32,977 bases of DNA from Sinomonas sp. ASV322 (GTDB lineage Bacteria; Actinomycetota; Actinomycetes; Actinomycetales; Micrococcaceae), in assembly GCF_030908245.1 (NCBI RefSeq), contig NZ_JAVFJJ010000025.1, positions 1 to 32,977 of the forward strand, given 5' to 3'. The notes under the pieces were generated by a model. The model had not been told where the DNA came from. It worked only from the letters and a program-made list of their open reading frames with translations, and ran no database searches. Below, piece by piece: positions 14,966 through 22,393 of this stretch. The first letter of the stretch is position 1; each line of letters opens with the position of its first letter. The position numbers were made by a program, and so were the translations under genes.

Positions 14966-15009
14966 GGGTTGGGCGGGACGTGGCCACGGGTTGGGCGAGA
15001 GGTGGCCGC
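14966..15009 (+). repeat. 22-bp tandem duplication in an intergenic region
   Basis: Two adjacent 22-bp copies (14966-14987 and 14988-15009), both beginning GGGTTGGGCG and ending GTGGCC plus two bases, differ at only three positions. They lie between a terminator and the VOC gene. No protein motif is evident. The rest of this 204-nt interval shows no gene. Confidence 0.65.
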
Positions 15010-15122
15010 GGGTGCCCGGGGAAAGCGATCCTTCCGGACTCTGGTGTTCTGTCGGTCCCCGAACGTAGGCTCCGAGTGAGTCGGAGATCCCGGCGTTACC
15101 AATCGAGCAGGAGGGAACCACT

Positions 15123-15557
15123 ATGCCCACGATTCTGAATCCGTACATCAGCTTCAAGGACAACGCCCGCGAGGCGATGGAGTTCTACCAGTCGGTGCTC
15201 GGCGGCGAGCTGACCGTCTCCACGTTCGACGATCTTCAGGCCGCGCAGGATCCGGCCGAGGGCTCGCTCGTCATGCACTCGCAGCTGAACTCTCCGAGCG
15301 GCCTGACCCTCATGGGGTCCGACACGCCGTCCCGCATGGAGTACCAGCCCGGCACGAACTTCTCGATCTCCCTGAGCGGCGACGACGAGGCCGAGCTCCG
15401 TGGCTACTGGGACAAGCTCACCGACGGCGCGACGGTCACCATGCCGCTTGAAAAGGCGATCTGGGGCGACACGTTCGGCATGCTCGTCGACAAGTTCGGC
15501 GTTGCGTGGCTCGTCAACATCACGGGCCAGCCGGCTGAGGGCGCACCTCAGGCCTGA
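15123..15557 (+). CDS. VOC superfamily (PhnB/YjdN-like) protein
   Basis: A 144-residue protein beginning PTILNPYISFKDNAREAMEFYQSVLGGEL, the signature of the PhnB/YjdN (3-demethylubiquinone methyltransferase-like) branch of the vicinal-oxygen-chelate fold. Later WDKLTDGATVTMPLEKAIWGDTFGMLVDKFGVAWLVNI completes the family pattern. These are small dimers whose enzymatic role is usually unproven; in E. coli the phnB product is not essential for phosphonate use. AGGAGGG sits well placed before ATG 15123. It is convergent with the XRE gene, 14 nt apart. Confidence 0.88.
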   Translation: MPTILNPYISFKDNAREAMEFYQSVLGGELTVSTFDDLQAAQDPAEGSLVMHSQLNSPSGLTLMGSDTPSRMEYQPGTNFSISLSGDDEAELRGYWDKLTDGATVTMPLEKAIWGDTFGMLVDKFGVAWLVNITGQPAEGAPQA

Positions 15558-15571
15558 CCTGGCGCGAAGGC

Positions 15572-16021
15572 TCACTCGGCGTCGTGGGCCTCCCGCGACT
15601 GCCGGGTGAGTGTCTCGTCGATGATGTCCCTGATCTCCCGCAGCGTCTCGGGGGAGAGGTCGCTCGTCAGGGTTCGCGCGGCGAAGCTCCGGACCTCCGC
15701 TTCGCGCATGGCGCGGAGCAGGTCGAGCTGCGCGGCCACGCGTTCCGGCGTCTTGGCGTCCGCGTCGGTGAGGAACGCCGCAGGGACCCCGAAGAAGTCG
15801 GCGAGGGCCTCAAGGAGGTTCGTGTCCGGCGTCATCGGGCCCGTTCCGGCCCGCATGTAGTGCCACCGCTGCCGTGAGATGTGAAGGCCGCGATCCTCGA
15901 CGGCCTTCTTGATGTCCGGAAATGTGTAGCGTTGACCGCCTTCGGCTTCGACGACATCCAAGAGCGTGTTGAGACGCTCTGCCAGGATGAGTTCGGGCCT
16001 CTGGGGCGACTGGTCAGGCAT
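15572..16021 (-). CDS. EspR-like XRE transcriptional regulator
   Basis: A 149-residue protein whose layout resembles mycobacterial EspR: an N-terminal LAERLNTLLDVV helix, an HTH of the XRE type (YTFPDIKKAVEDRGLHISRQRWHYMRAG, about 32-60), NLLEALADFFGVPAAFLTD (68-85), and a C-terminal dimerisation helix region (VAAQLDLLRAMREAEVRSFAARTL, 95-119). It would bind DNA as a dimer. ATG 16021 has GGAGGGAG upstream. Its first 8 nt overlap the end of the membrane protein gene, so it is translationally coupled as the last gene of a three-gene minus-strand operon. The role in this operon is probably autoregulation. Confidence 0.8.
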   Translation of the reverse strand: MPDQSPQRPELILAERLNTLLDVVEAEGGQRYTFPDIKKAVEDRGLHISRQRWHYMRAGTGPMTPDTNLLEALADFFGVPAAFLTDADAKTPERVAAQLDLLRAMREAEVRSFAARTLTSDLSPETLREIRDIIDETLTRQSREAHDAE

Positions 16022-17000
16022 AGAGTGCTCCCTCCGACTTCTTGACAAGCTTTGAATCCGACGAATTCAGCAGAGTTCCCCCGGCAGCGAGGTCGCTGTC
16101 CAAGATCTCCACGAGAGCCCGGTGCAGCCGCGCCCGGGGATTCCTGCTGATCACTCCCTTGAGAGGTATGGACACCGAGTCTATGACGACGTTTGCGAGC
16201 ACCGTTCGCCGCCACAGCCGGTGCAGGCGCAGGAGGCGGTAGCGCTCGTACACCTGCCACGCGGTCACGCGGCCCGACATGGCGGGCAACATGAGGCCGA
16301 AGGCGATGAACAGGGCGGCGAGGGCCTGAAGGGCGTCAAACGTGCTCTGCAAGAGGGACTCATAGTCAAGACCGACGTAGGTCAGGACGATGACCTGCCG
16401 CACGAGCTTCGCGGCGAGGGCCACGACCGCGATGCCGCAGCCGACCGCGACAGCCCCGAACCCCACCCGGAAGAGCGCCGAAGTCATGCGCGGGAGGTAC
16501 TTCACGCATACGAGCGCGACTTCGGTCGAGGCGGCGATCATGTAGACGCACATCGTTGCCATGAAGACGAAGACGCCGACGTCGCTCTGCGAGGCGGGGT
16601 CGACCGAGACATGGTCTGGCGAGAGCGAGGCCGTGACGGCCCCGGCGATCGCCGCGCAGCCGAACGCGACGCAGTAGACGGTGATGGCCGCCGTCGTCTG
16701 CAGGAGGCCGCGCCGCAGCACGGGCTCCTGCTTGTCCGCGGCCACGACCGCCTTGACGATCGCCGAGCGGAAGAGGCCGAACGCGAGCATGATGAGCGTC
16801 CCGCTCAGGAGGCTCGAGATGCCGGCGAAGCCCACGGCGGCGTCGATGGCGCGCGAGACCGCGGGATGGTTGACCGTCGCGGCGAGGGCCGCGGGGAGAG
16901 CCACGAAGAACACGAGGTCTCCGCGATGCCGCAGGCACGGGCCCAAGCGCGAGAGCACGAGGAGCCACACGGCGAGGATCGAGGCCACGAGAACGGTCAT
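16014..17000 (-). CDS. Multi-pass membrane protein, MAB_1171c-like
   Basis: A 328-residue protein with about seven hydrophobic segments in its first 245 residues, followed by a basic cytosolic tail (WQVYERYRLLRLHRLWRRTVLANV...RNPRARLHRALVEILDSDL). This arrangement resembles the MAB_1171c-type putative transporters often found beside ImmA-like proteases and XRE regulators in actinobacteria; the assignment is from memory of that context. No transport motif is visible. Its ATG overlaps the protease stop (ATGA) and its end overlaps the regulator start, so all three proteins are made together. Likely a membrane partner, effector or substrate of the system. Confidence 0.7.
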   Translation of the reverse strand: MTVLVASILAVWLLVLSRLGPCLRHRGDLVFFVALPAALAATVNHPAVSRAIDAAVGFAGISSLLSGTLIMLAFGLFRSAIVKAVVAADKQEPVLRRGLLQTTAAITVYCVAFGCAAIAGAVTASLSPDHVSVDPASQSDVGVFVFMATMCVYMIAASTEVALVCVKYLPRMTSALFRVGFGAVAVGCGIAVVALAAKLVRQVIVLTYVGLDYESLLQSTFDALQALAALFIAFGLMLPAMSGRVTAWQVYERYRLLRLHRLWRRTVLANVVIDSVSIPLKGVISRNPRARLHRALVEILDSDLAAGGTLLNSSDSKLVKKSEGALYA

Positions 17001-17482
17001 CCGAAGACTCCGCGGAAGTTGAGCGGTTCGACGCGCCCGGCGAGCCGGGTGCGGGCCAAGGCATCCGCGAAGAGGTCGGCGAGCGATTCGGCGACGATCT
17101 CAGGCTCGCTCTGCCGCTGGCAGCGGGCGAGGCAGCGGCTCACCATGCTCGGGTTCAGATCCGGCAGGAGCGACGCGAGATGCGATTCGTCGCCCATGAG
17201 GCGTTCGTGATCGAGCACCATGTGCGCGAATTCGTGGAGGATGATCTGCTCGCGATACAGGGGCGAGGCGGTATCGGCGTGGAGGACGAGGTCCGCGTCC
17301 GGGAGGGAGAACCAGAGCCCGGAGATCTTGTCCCGCCCGAGCCTTTCGACCGGGCGGATGATGATTTCCTTGCCGCGGTCCTCTTCGAGAAGATTCCGGA
17401 GAGACTCGAGAGTGAGTTCTTCCGGGACGTCGAGAGCGCGGAACGCAGCAGCGGCCTGACCCCGCAGCTCCTCCATGTCCAT
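16997..17482 (-). CDS. ImmA/IrrE-type zinc metalloprotease
   Basis: A 161-residue protein with the zinc-protease motif HEFAH at residues 83-87 in the context YREQIILHEFAHMVLDHE, and a downstream acidic helix EPEIVAESLADLFADAL (127-143) that can give the third ligand. This is the core of ImmA/IrrE (M78) peptidases, which in phage and mobile elements cleave a partner XRE repressor after a signal. Here an XRE gene lies two genes downstream in the same operon, so a protease-repressor pair is plausible. ATG 17482 has AAGGA 8 nt upstream. There is no signal peptide; the protein is cytosolic. Confidence 0.83.
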   Translation of the reverse strand: MDMEELRGQAAAAFRALDVPEELTLESLRNLLEEDRGKEIIIRPVERLGRDKISGLWFSLPDADLVLHADTASPLYREQIILHEFAHMVLDHERLMGDESHLASLLPDLNPSMVSRCLARCQRQSEPEIVAESLADLFADALARTRLAGRVEPLNFRGVFG

Positions 17483-17520
17483 GACGCCGTCCTTGGGTTT
17501 CGCCGGTGGACTTCCTGCCT

Positions 17521-17567
17521 AGGATATCAGGCATTTAGACATGTCAATTTGTTGAACATTTGACATG
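17521..17567 (-). promoter_or_regulatory. Operator and promoter of the protease-membrane-XRE operon
   Basis: In a markedly AT-rich island, inverted arms CATGTCAA (17540-17547) and TTGACATG (17560-17567) flank a 12-nt spacer that itself holds the small palindrome TGTT-g-AACA (17550-17558). On the minus strand the left arm gives a TTGACA -35, followed 15 nt later by TATCCT. Repressor binding would block the promoter. The EspR-like XRE protein is the likely binder (inference). Confidence 0.5.
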
Positions 17568-17601
17568 GATATTCCGCGGGATTTCGGGGGTTGGATAGGG
17601 A

Positions 17602-17631
17602 TAGACAGTCACAAACGTTGCTAAGTAGAGT
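17602..17631 (+). promoter_or_regulatory. Possible promoter of the secreted Gly/Gln-rich protein gene
   Basis: TAGACA (17602-17607) and TAGAGT (17626-17631) are 18 nt apart, the latter fitting TAnnnT. Expected start is near 17638, giving a leader of about 49 nt before GTG 17687. Moderate support only. Confidence 0.3.
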
Positions 17632-17686
17632 TCTCGCTTGACGGCTGTTCGGCCGTTTGGACTTCGCGCGCACTCAAGGCTGAACA

Positions 17687-18424
17687 GTGATCAAACGGTT
17701 GTGGCAGTTCCCGGCTGTCATCGGTGGCACTGCCGTGCTCACCTTCTGCGGAGTGAGCGCCCTTCAGGCGAGCATCAACGGCCCCCTGCATTCATACGGC
17801 GTCGCGGTCGAGGCTGCGCGGTCGAGCGCCTCGGCGAGTGCCGCAATCGTCGCGCTCGCGGCTGCGACCCCGTCGGTCCGCCCGAACGACGACGGCGCCG
17901 CGGCACCTCAGGGACTGCAGGCCGCCATGGCGACCCAGACGTCCGCTGCGTGTACGGGGGCCGGGTGCGTCCCCGCCGTCGACGGTCGGCCCCAGCCTGC
18001 GCCGAGCCCCGCAGAAGCCGACGGCGCGCGGCCCCAAGGCGCCAACCGTGGCGACGCTGCTGCGGCCGCGGCGGCAGGCTCGGGCCAGCAGGGCGACGAC
18101 GACCAGTCCGGCGCGGGGCAGGGCACGCCGCCGGGACAGCAGCAGGCGGGCAACTCGGGACGCGGGGCTGCTGCGTACGCTCCGGGCCACTCGGCGGCAG
18201 GTGCGCGCGGCGGCGGCCAGGGCGGCTCACAGGGCGGTGGCCAGCAGGGAAGCGGGGTGCTCGGCGGAGTCGGCACGCTCGCGAATTCCGCCGTCGGGGC
18301 CACGACGGACGCCACGAGCACGCTCGCGCGAGAGGTGAGCCAATGGCTCGGCCTCCCGAAGTCGCTCGTCACGGCGCCGTCCGGGATCGCCGCGAAGGCG
18401 CACGGGAACGGCAACGGCCACTAG
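17687..18424 (+). CDS. Secreted or membrane-anchored Gly/Gln/Ala-rich protein
   Basis: A 245-residue protein starting at GTG 17687 (AAGG about 8 nt upstream). It opens with a Sec-type signal or anchor: basic MIKRLWQF, then a hydrophobic stretch (AVIGGTAVLTFCGVSALQA). The rest is low complexity: Ala/Pro-rich (70-120), then Gly/Gln/Ser-rich (130-190, GGGQGGSQGGGQQGSG), and a short more ordered tail with ATSTLAREVSQWLGLPKSL. Two cysteines (SAACTGAGC) could form a disulfide. No family is recognised. It probably acts in the cell envelope as a flexible spacer or surface protein. Confidence 0.6.
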   Translation: MIKRLWQFPAVIGGTAVLTFCGVSALQASINGPLHSYGVAVEAARSSASASAAIVALAAATPSVRPNDDGAAAPQGLQAAMATQTSAACTGAGCVPAVDGRPQPAPSPAEADGARPQGANRGDAAAAAAAGSGQQGDDDQSGAGQGTPPGQQQAGNSGRGAAAYAPGHSAAGARGGGQGGSQGGGQQGSGVLGGVGTLANSAVGATTDATSTLAREVSQWLGLPKSLVTAPSGIAAKAHGNGNGH

Positions 18425-18584
18425 CCGGACCCGCGCAGTCAGGTAGAGGGGCCCGGTGAAGTCCGGCCGTTCCCGCCTCTTCCGCTGGTCGGTGGCGCGG
18501 CGTAGCGTGTGACTCGGTCTCGGGAGTGTCAACCATCCCGCGGGTGTTTCGGCCCCCGCTACCCTCCACGAGGAGGAGGCGAAA

Positions 18585-19037
18585 ATGCCAATCGTCGATG
18601 AGAGCATCGTGATCCCGGCGCCGCCTGAGGCAGTCTTCGACTACCTCGACGACCCCGCCAACATCACGTCGTTCCAAGCAACCGTCATGAGCGCTGAACT
18701 CGAAGGCGAGGGCCCGGTCAGCGTCGGGTCCCGGGTCAAAGGCACGAGCAAGGTTCTCGGCCGGACCTTCGACTGGAGCGCCGAGGTCACCGAGCACGAC
18801 CGGCCTCGCCGGTGGGCCAGCAAGACCGTCGAAGGGAAAATCCCGTTCACCCTCGTCTACACGTGTGAGGCCGAGGACGAGGGAACCCGCCTCCGGTACC
18901 ACCTCGAGGCCCCTGCCGGCCTCGGCGGGGTGTTCGGCCGCCTCGCCGACGCGCTCGTCAACAAGGCCTACACCCGCCAGGTCCGCGCGGATCTCGCGAC
19001 GCTCGCCGAGATCCTCACCGAGCACGGCGACGGGTAG
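18585..19037 (+). CDS. SRPBCC family (polyketide cyclase/dehydrase-like) protein
   Basis: A 150-residue helix-grip-fold protein: IVDESIVIPAPPEAVFDYLDDPANITSFQ at the N terminus, VGSRVKGTSKVLGRTFDWSAEVTEHDRPRRWASKTV in the middle strands, and a long C-terminal helix from RLADALVNKAYTRQVRADLATLAEIL. These Bet v1-like proteins bind hydrophobic ligands; the ligand here is unknown. An excellent ribosome binding site (GAGGAGGAGG) precedes ATG 18585. It is convergent with fliW, 21 nt apart, and not obviously linked to motility. Confidence 0.85.
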   Translation: MPIVDESIVIPAPPEAVFDYLDDPANITSFQATVMSAELEGEGPVSVGSRVKGTSKVLGRTFDWSAEVTEHDRPRRWASKTVEGKIPFTLVYTCEAEDEGTRLRYHLEAPAGLGGVFGRLADALVNKAYTRQVRADLATLAEILTEHGDG

Positions 19038-19058
19038 CCAGACCTCCGACGGCCAGCG

Positions 19059-19430
19059 CTAGATGCCGAGTGTCGCGCGGAGCGGCCACCCCTGATCGTC
19101 CAGGATCGCCTGGATCCCGCGGTTGGATGCCTCGTTGATCACGAGCGGGGCCATGAGATTGACCGTGGTTCCCCTGGCGCCGGGGGTGGCGACGACGAGG
19201 ATGCGCGCGCCCGTGGCGTCCTCGAGGCCGACGGCGCGGCACGGGGCCGCAATCTCTGGGGCGTAGTCGGGAACATAGACGGCCGCGTCGACGGCGAAGA
19301 GGCGTACGTCCGGCCTCTCCGCGGGACGCAGGCTGAAGAGCCCGGCCGCCCCTTCGACGGCGACGAGCGAGTACTCGGTGTAGGGGGCGAGGCCCGGCAG
19401 GGGCTCGACGAGCGTGAGGGGCGCGCTCAT
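19059..19430 (-). CDS. fliW: Flagellar assembly factor FliW
   Basis: A 123-residue protein fitting FliW: LTLVEPLPGLAPYTEYSLVAVEGAAGLFSLRP and ARILVVATPGARGTTVNLMAPLVINEASNRGIQAIL, where the NLMAPLVIN block is diagnostic. FliW binds flagellin and, when free, antagonises the translational repressor CsrA, coupling flagellin synthesis to secretion. A csrA gene normally lies next to fliW; none is present within this window. ATG 19430 overlaps the flgL stop (ATGA). It is the last gene of flgN-flgK-flgL-fliW. Confidence 0.9.
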   Translation of the reverse strand: MSAPLTLVEPLPGLAPYTEYSLVAVEGAAGLFSLRPAERPDVRLFAVDAAVYVPDYAPEIAAPCRAVGLEDATGARILVVATPGARGTTVNLMAPLVINEASNRGIQAILDDQGWPLRATLGI

Positions 19431-20311
19431 TTGAGGAAGTCCATGAGGCTCGGGGGCAGGGTGCGGGCCGTGACCGCGAGGGCGGCCTGATACGCGGTCT
19501 GCTGCAGCTGCAGGTCGAGGGCCGCCTTCCCGAGGTCCACGTCCTCGATGCCCGAGCGCTGTGCCTCGAGCGCTGTCTGCTGTGTCATGAGATCCGATCC
19601 TGCCCGCTCGAGCTGCGCGAGGCGAGTCCCGACGTCGGCGCGCCCGCTCACGACGGCGCGGAAGCCGCCGTCGAGCGCTTGAAGCCGCGACGTCGGATCG
19701 CCGCCGCCGCGCAGATCCGCGGCGATGCCGTCGAGCACCGAGAAGACCGACGCCGCGCCCGTCCCGAACACCGCCGCGCCGTCGGCGTCCACCCGTACGG
19801 ACCGATCCGGCCCGAGCCTGCGCTGCACGGATCCGCCGGGGGCGCCGTTGAACACGGGCGGGGCGCCGTCCGTGAACGCCGCCGGCGCGTCCGGCGTTCC
19901 CGCGAAGACGTTCCGGCCGAGGTACTGCGTATTCGCGGCCGCGAGGAGGTCCTTGCGCACGGCGTCGACCTGGTCCGCGAGGGCGTTCTTCCCGTCCTGA
20001 TTCAAGGCACCGTTGCCGCCCTGGACTGCGAGGTCGCGGGCCCGGCGCAGGAGCGCGGTCGCGCCGCCGAGGGCCGAGTCGAGCGTCGTGAGCCAGGCCG
20101 TGCCGTTGTCGATGTTCCGCTTGTACTGCGCCGCCGCCGCGATCTCCCCGTGCACGCGCAGCGCATCCGCGGTGCCGAGGGGATCGTCGGACGGGCGCGC
20201 GATCCGGCTGCCCGAGCTCGCCCGCTCCTGCGCGGCCGCGAGCCGCGCCTGTCCCGCGCCGAGGCTGCGCTCGGCCGCCATCATCATGGTCTGATTGGTC
20301 ACGCGGAGCAT
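19427..20311 (-). CDS. flgL: Flagellar hook-filament junction protein FlgL (HAP3)
   Basis: A 294-residue member of the flagellin-like FlgL family. The N-terminal coiled coil has MLRVTNQTMMMAAERSLGAGQARLAAAQERASSG and SRIARPSDDPLGTADALRVHGEIAAA (the RPSDDP motif). The C-terminal coiled coil has TQQTALEAQRSGIEDVDLGKAALDLQLQQTAYQAALAVTARTLPPSLMDFL. It links FlgK to the flagellin filament. It lies one base downstream of flgK and overlaps fliW, so the genes are co-translated. Length is normal for FlgL. Confidence 0.95.
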   Translation of the reverse strand: MLRVTNQTMMMAAERSLGAGQARLAAAQERASSGSRIARPSDDPLGTADALRVHGEIAAAAQYKRNIDNGTAWLTTLDSALGGATALLRRARDLAVQGGNGALNQDGKNALADQVDAVRKDLLAAANTQYLGRNVFAGTPDAPAAFTDGAPPVFNGAPGGSVQRRLGPDRSVRVDADGAAVFGTGAASVFSVLDGIAADLRGGGDPTSRLQALDGGFRAVVSGRADVGTRLAQLERAGSDLMTQQTALEAQRSGIEDVDLGKAALDLQLQQTAYQAALAVTARTLPPSLMDFLK

Positions 20312-20312
20312 G

Positions 20313-21734
20313 TCAGAGTCCTACCGTTCCCGTGTGGTTGATGAGGGTATCGAGAGCCTGGTCGATCGCGCTCATGACGCGGGCCGCGGCCTGATAGGCG
20401 TGCTGCCCCGCGACGAGGCCAAGGTTCTCCTCATCGAGGCTCACGGATGCGCTTGACGCTTGGGCTGTCTTCGCGGTCGACGCCGCCGTGGACGAGAGGG
20501 CTTCCCCCTGCTGGGCGGCCTTCGACGAGCTCCCGAGAGCGGTGACAAACGTAGCCCAGCCGCTGTCCGGGGAGCCGTTGGAGGCACCGAGCTGGGCGAT
20601 GGCGTCCGCCGTCGTCCCGTCGTAGGCGCCGGCCCCTGCGGCGGCTGCCGCGACGCCGCTCGCGTCCGCCGGCACGACGGAGAGGCCCTCGGCCGGCGGG
20701 AGGCTTGGGTCGAGGGCGAAGAACGCAAGACCCGTGGCGCCGCCGGTCGTCCGGCCCGACGTGTGGACCGCATTGACGGCGGCCGCGAGGGACGTCGCGA
20801 GCGCGTTGTAGCCGGCGGCGGCCTCGGCGATCGGCCCGCCTGTGCCGTGGCCGTCCGCGGGGGCGAGGACCGAGAGGGCCCCGGCGAGCGAGCCGCCGTC
20901 GAGGCTCGCGGGAACGGACGGCCGGTCCGCCCAGACGAGAGAGGGCCCGGGGGACGTGCCCATTGTCGCGGCTCCCGCGAGCCCGATGGCGCGCGCGGCG
21001 TCGCCGTCGACGAGCGCGTTCCCGCCGACGAGCACCGTGACCGTCCCGTCCGCCTGCTCGCGCACGGTGCCGCCCGCGAGCGAGGCGACCGTCTCGGTGA
21101 GGCGGCTCCGCGCGTCCACGAGCTCGTTCGCGGTGCCTCCCGCCGCGAGGGCCGACCGGATTCGCACGTTGAGCGCGGCGATCTGCCGGGCGGCGTCGTT
21201 GACGGTCGTCACCATCGTCGCGGCGTCGGCGCGGGTCGCCGACCACTGCCCCGCGAGGGTCGCGTAGCCGCCCGAGAGCCTCGCCGCGAGCTGCTTGCCG
21301 CTATCGATGAGGACCGACGCCGGTGCCGGCTCGCCGGGCTGATTGGCCACGTCGTGCCACGCGGCCCAGAACGAATGGAGCTGGGCCGAGACGCCGCTGC
21401 TCCCCGGCTCTTGGAGGGCGGACTCGATGCCCTGATACGCGGCCGAACGCTGCGCCGCATAGCCCGCCGCCGCCGTCGTACTGCGCACGCTCGCGTCGAG
21501 CAAGGCGTTCCCGAGGCGCTCGATGCGCTGCACCGCGACGCCCTCGCCCACGCGGGGGCCCGCGGCCGATGAGAGGCCCGCGGGCCCGGCGGGCCCGAGC
21601 GCCGCCTGGTCGACGCGCTGCCGCGTGTAGCCGTCCGTCCCCGCGTTCGCGACGTTCTGCCCTGCCACGTCGAGTGCCTGCTGGGCGGCGACGAGGCCGC
21701 TGTACGCCGTCGAGAGGGCGCCGAATGTGCTCAT
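20313..21734 (-). CDS. flgK: Flagellar hook-associated protein FlgK (HAP1)
   Basis: A 473-residue FlgK. The N terminus STFGALSTAYSGLVAAQQALDVAGQNVANAGTDGYTRQRV carries the rod/hook family motif (QNVANAGTDGYTRQRV), and the C terminus SVSLDEENLGLVAGQHAYQAAARVMSAIDQALDTLIN is the matching coiled-coil segment. The middle is alanine-rich and variable, as in other family members. It caps the hook before filament growth and is exported with the FlgN chaperone, encoded just upstream. ATG 21734 has GAAGGA 5 nt upstream. Confidence 0.96.
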   Translation of the reverse strand: MSTFGALSTAYSGLVAAQQALDVAGQNVANAGTDGYTRQRVDQAALGPAGPAGLSSAAGPRVGEGVAVQRIERLGNALLDASVRSTTAAAGYAAQRSAAYQGIESALQEPGSSGVSAQLHSFWAAWHDVANQPGEPAPASVLIDSGKQLAARLSGGYATLAGQWSATRADAATMVTTVNDAARQIAALNVRIRSALAAGGTANELVDARSRLTETVASLAGGTVREQADGTVTVLVGGNALVDGDAARAIGLAGAATMGTSPGPSLVWADRPSVPASLDGGSLAGALSVLAPADGHGTGGPIAEAAAGYNALATSLAAAVNAVHTSGRTTGGATGLAFFALDPSLPPAEGLSVVPADASGVAAAAAGAGAYDGTTADAIAQLGASNGSPDSGWATFVTALGSSSKAAQQGEALSSTAASTAKTAQASSASVSLDEENLGLVAGQHAYQAAARVMSAIDQALDTLINHTGTVGL

Positions 21735-21747
21735 GGAGGTCCTTCGT

Positions 21748-22230
21748 TCAGAGGTCCCGGTCGACGAGGCGCGCGCTGTTCGCGCTCGCGGCCCGTCCCC
21801 GCGCGTCGTACGTCTTCGCGGCCGGCTGCCCGTCGGCGAGGGTCTCCTGCGCCGAGCGCGACGCCGCCCGCAGGAACTGGGCGTTCGCGTCGCGGAGCTG
21901 CCGGATCGCCGTCGTCTGCTCGGTTATCGCTGTGAGGTGGGCCGCAAGGATGTCGCCCCACGGGCCGTCCGGGGCGCCCGCCGCGAGCTCCCGGAGTGTC
22001 GCCGCTTCCGGTAGTCCCCATTCGCGGGCGACGACGGCGGCCGTCACCGCGCGCGCGAGGCCCGCCGCGCCGAGGCGTTCGAGGACCTGCTCGACCTCGC
22101 GCGTCGCGTGCGAGAGCCATCTGGTCTTGCCCGCCGTGAGGAGGAGCTGCTCCTCCTCGAGCTTGAAGGTCAGCAGGTCCAGCAGTTCGCGCTCGTGCCA
22201 GAGCTGCGCCGAGAGGTCCTGGATCGCCAT
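21748..22230 (-). CDS. flgN: FlgN-type flagellar export chaperone
   Basis: A 160-residue, largely helical protein in the position expected for FlgN, just before flgK and flgL whose products it would escort. The N-terminal helix (LSAQLWHERELLDLLTFKLEEEQLLLTAGKTRWL) has the FlgN pattern of a short W-x-x-R/E-L-L helix followed by EEQ-LL. ATG 22230 is chosen because homology begins here. GGGGAG lies 11 nt upstream on the minus strand, slightly long spacing. Its upstream leader holds degenerate pentamer repeats and a sigma-28-like -10 element about 100 nt away. Confidence 0.78.
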   Translation of the reverse strand: MAIQDLSAQLWHERELLDLLTFKLEEEQLLLTAGKTRWLSHATREVEQVLERLGAAGLARAVTAAVVAREWGLPEAATLRELAAGAPDGPWGDILAAHLTAITEQTTAIRQLRDANAQFLRAASRSAQETLADGQPAAKTYDARGRAASANSARLVDRDL

Positions 22231-22256
22231 TCCGTGGCCAACTCCCCGTCCATGAG

Positions 22257-22324
22257 GCTGTGCTGTGCTGCCGTGGTGTGCCGCGCTGGGCTGTGCTGCG
22301 CTGTGTTGTGCTACGCGCTGTGTG
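22257..22324. repeat. Degenerate pentamer repeat tract in flgN leader
   Basis: About 68 nt of tandem, imperfect 5-bp units of the type TGTGC/TGCGC/GCTGT on the plus strand (GCACA/AGCGC on the flgN sense strand). It lies between a sigma-28-like -10 and the flgN start, so it would form most of the mRNA leader. No coding role is visible. Confidence 0.6.
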
Positions 22325-22331
22325 ACTCGCA

Positions 22332-22339
22332 CTATCGGC
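22332..22339 (-). promoter_or_regulatory. Sigma-28-like -10 element for flgN-flgK-flgL-fliW
   Basis: On the minus strand the sequence reads GCCGATAG, one base from the sigma-28/WhiG consensus GCCGATAA. A weak -35-like TTAC ends 15 nt upstream. Transcription would start about 95 nt before the flgN start codon. The matched element before fliC makes a shared flagellar sigma factor likely. Confidence 0.5.
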
Positions 22340-22393
22340 TGGGGCGGCGGATCGGTAAGGGGGTCCGCGGTCTGGGGCAGCGTGTGCGATCCC

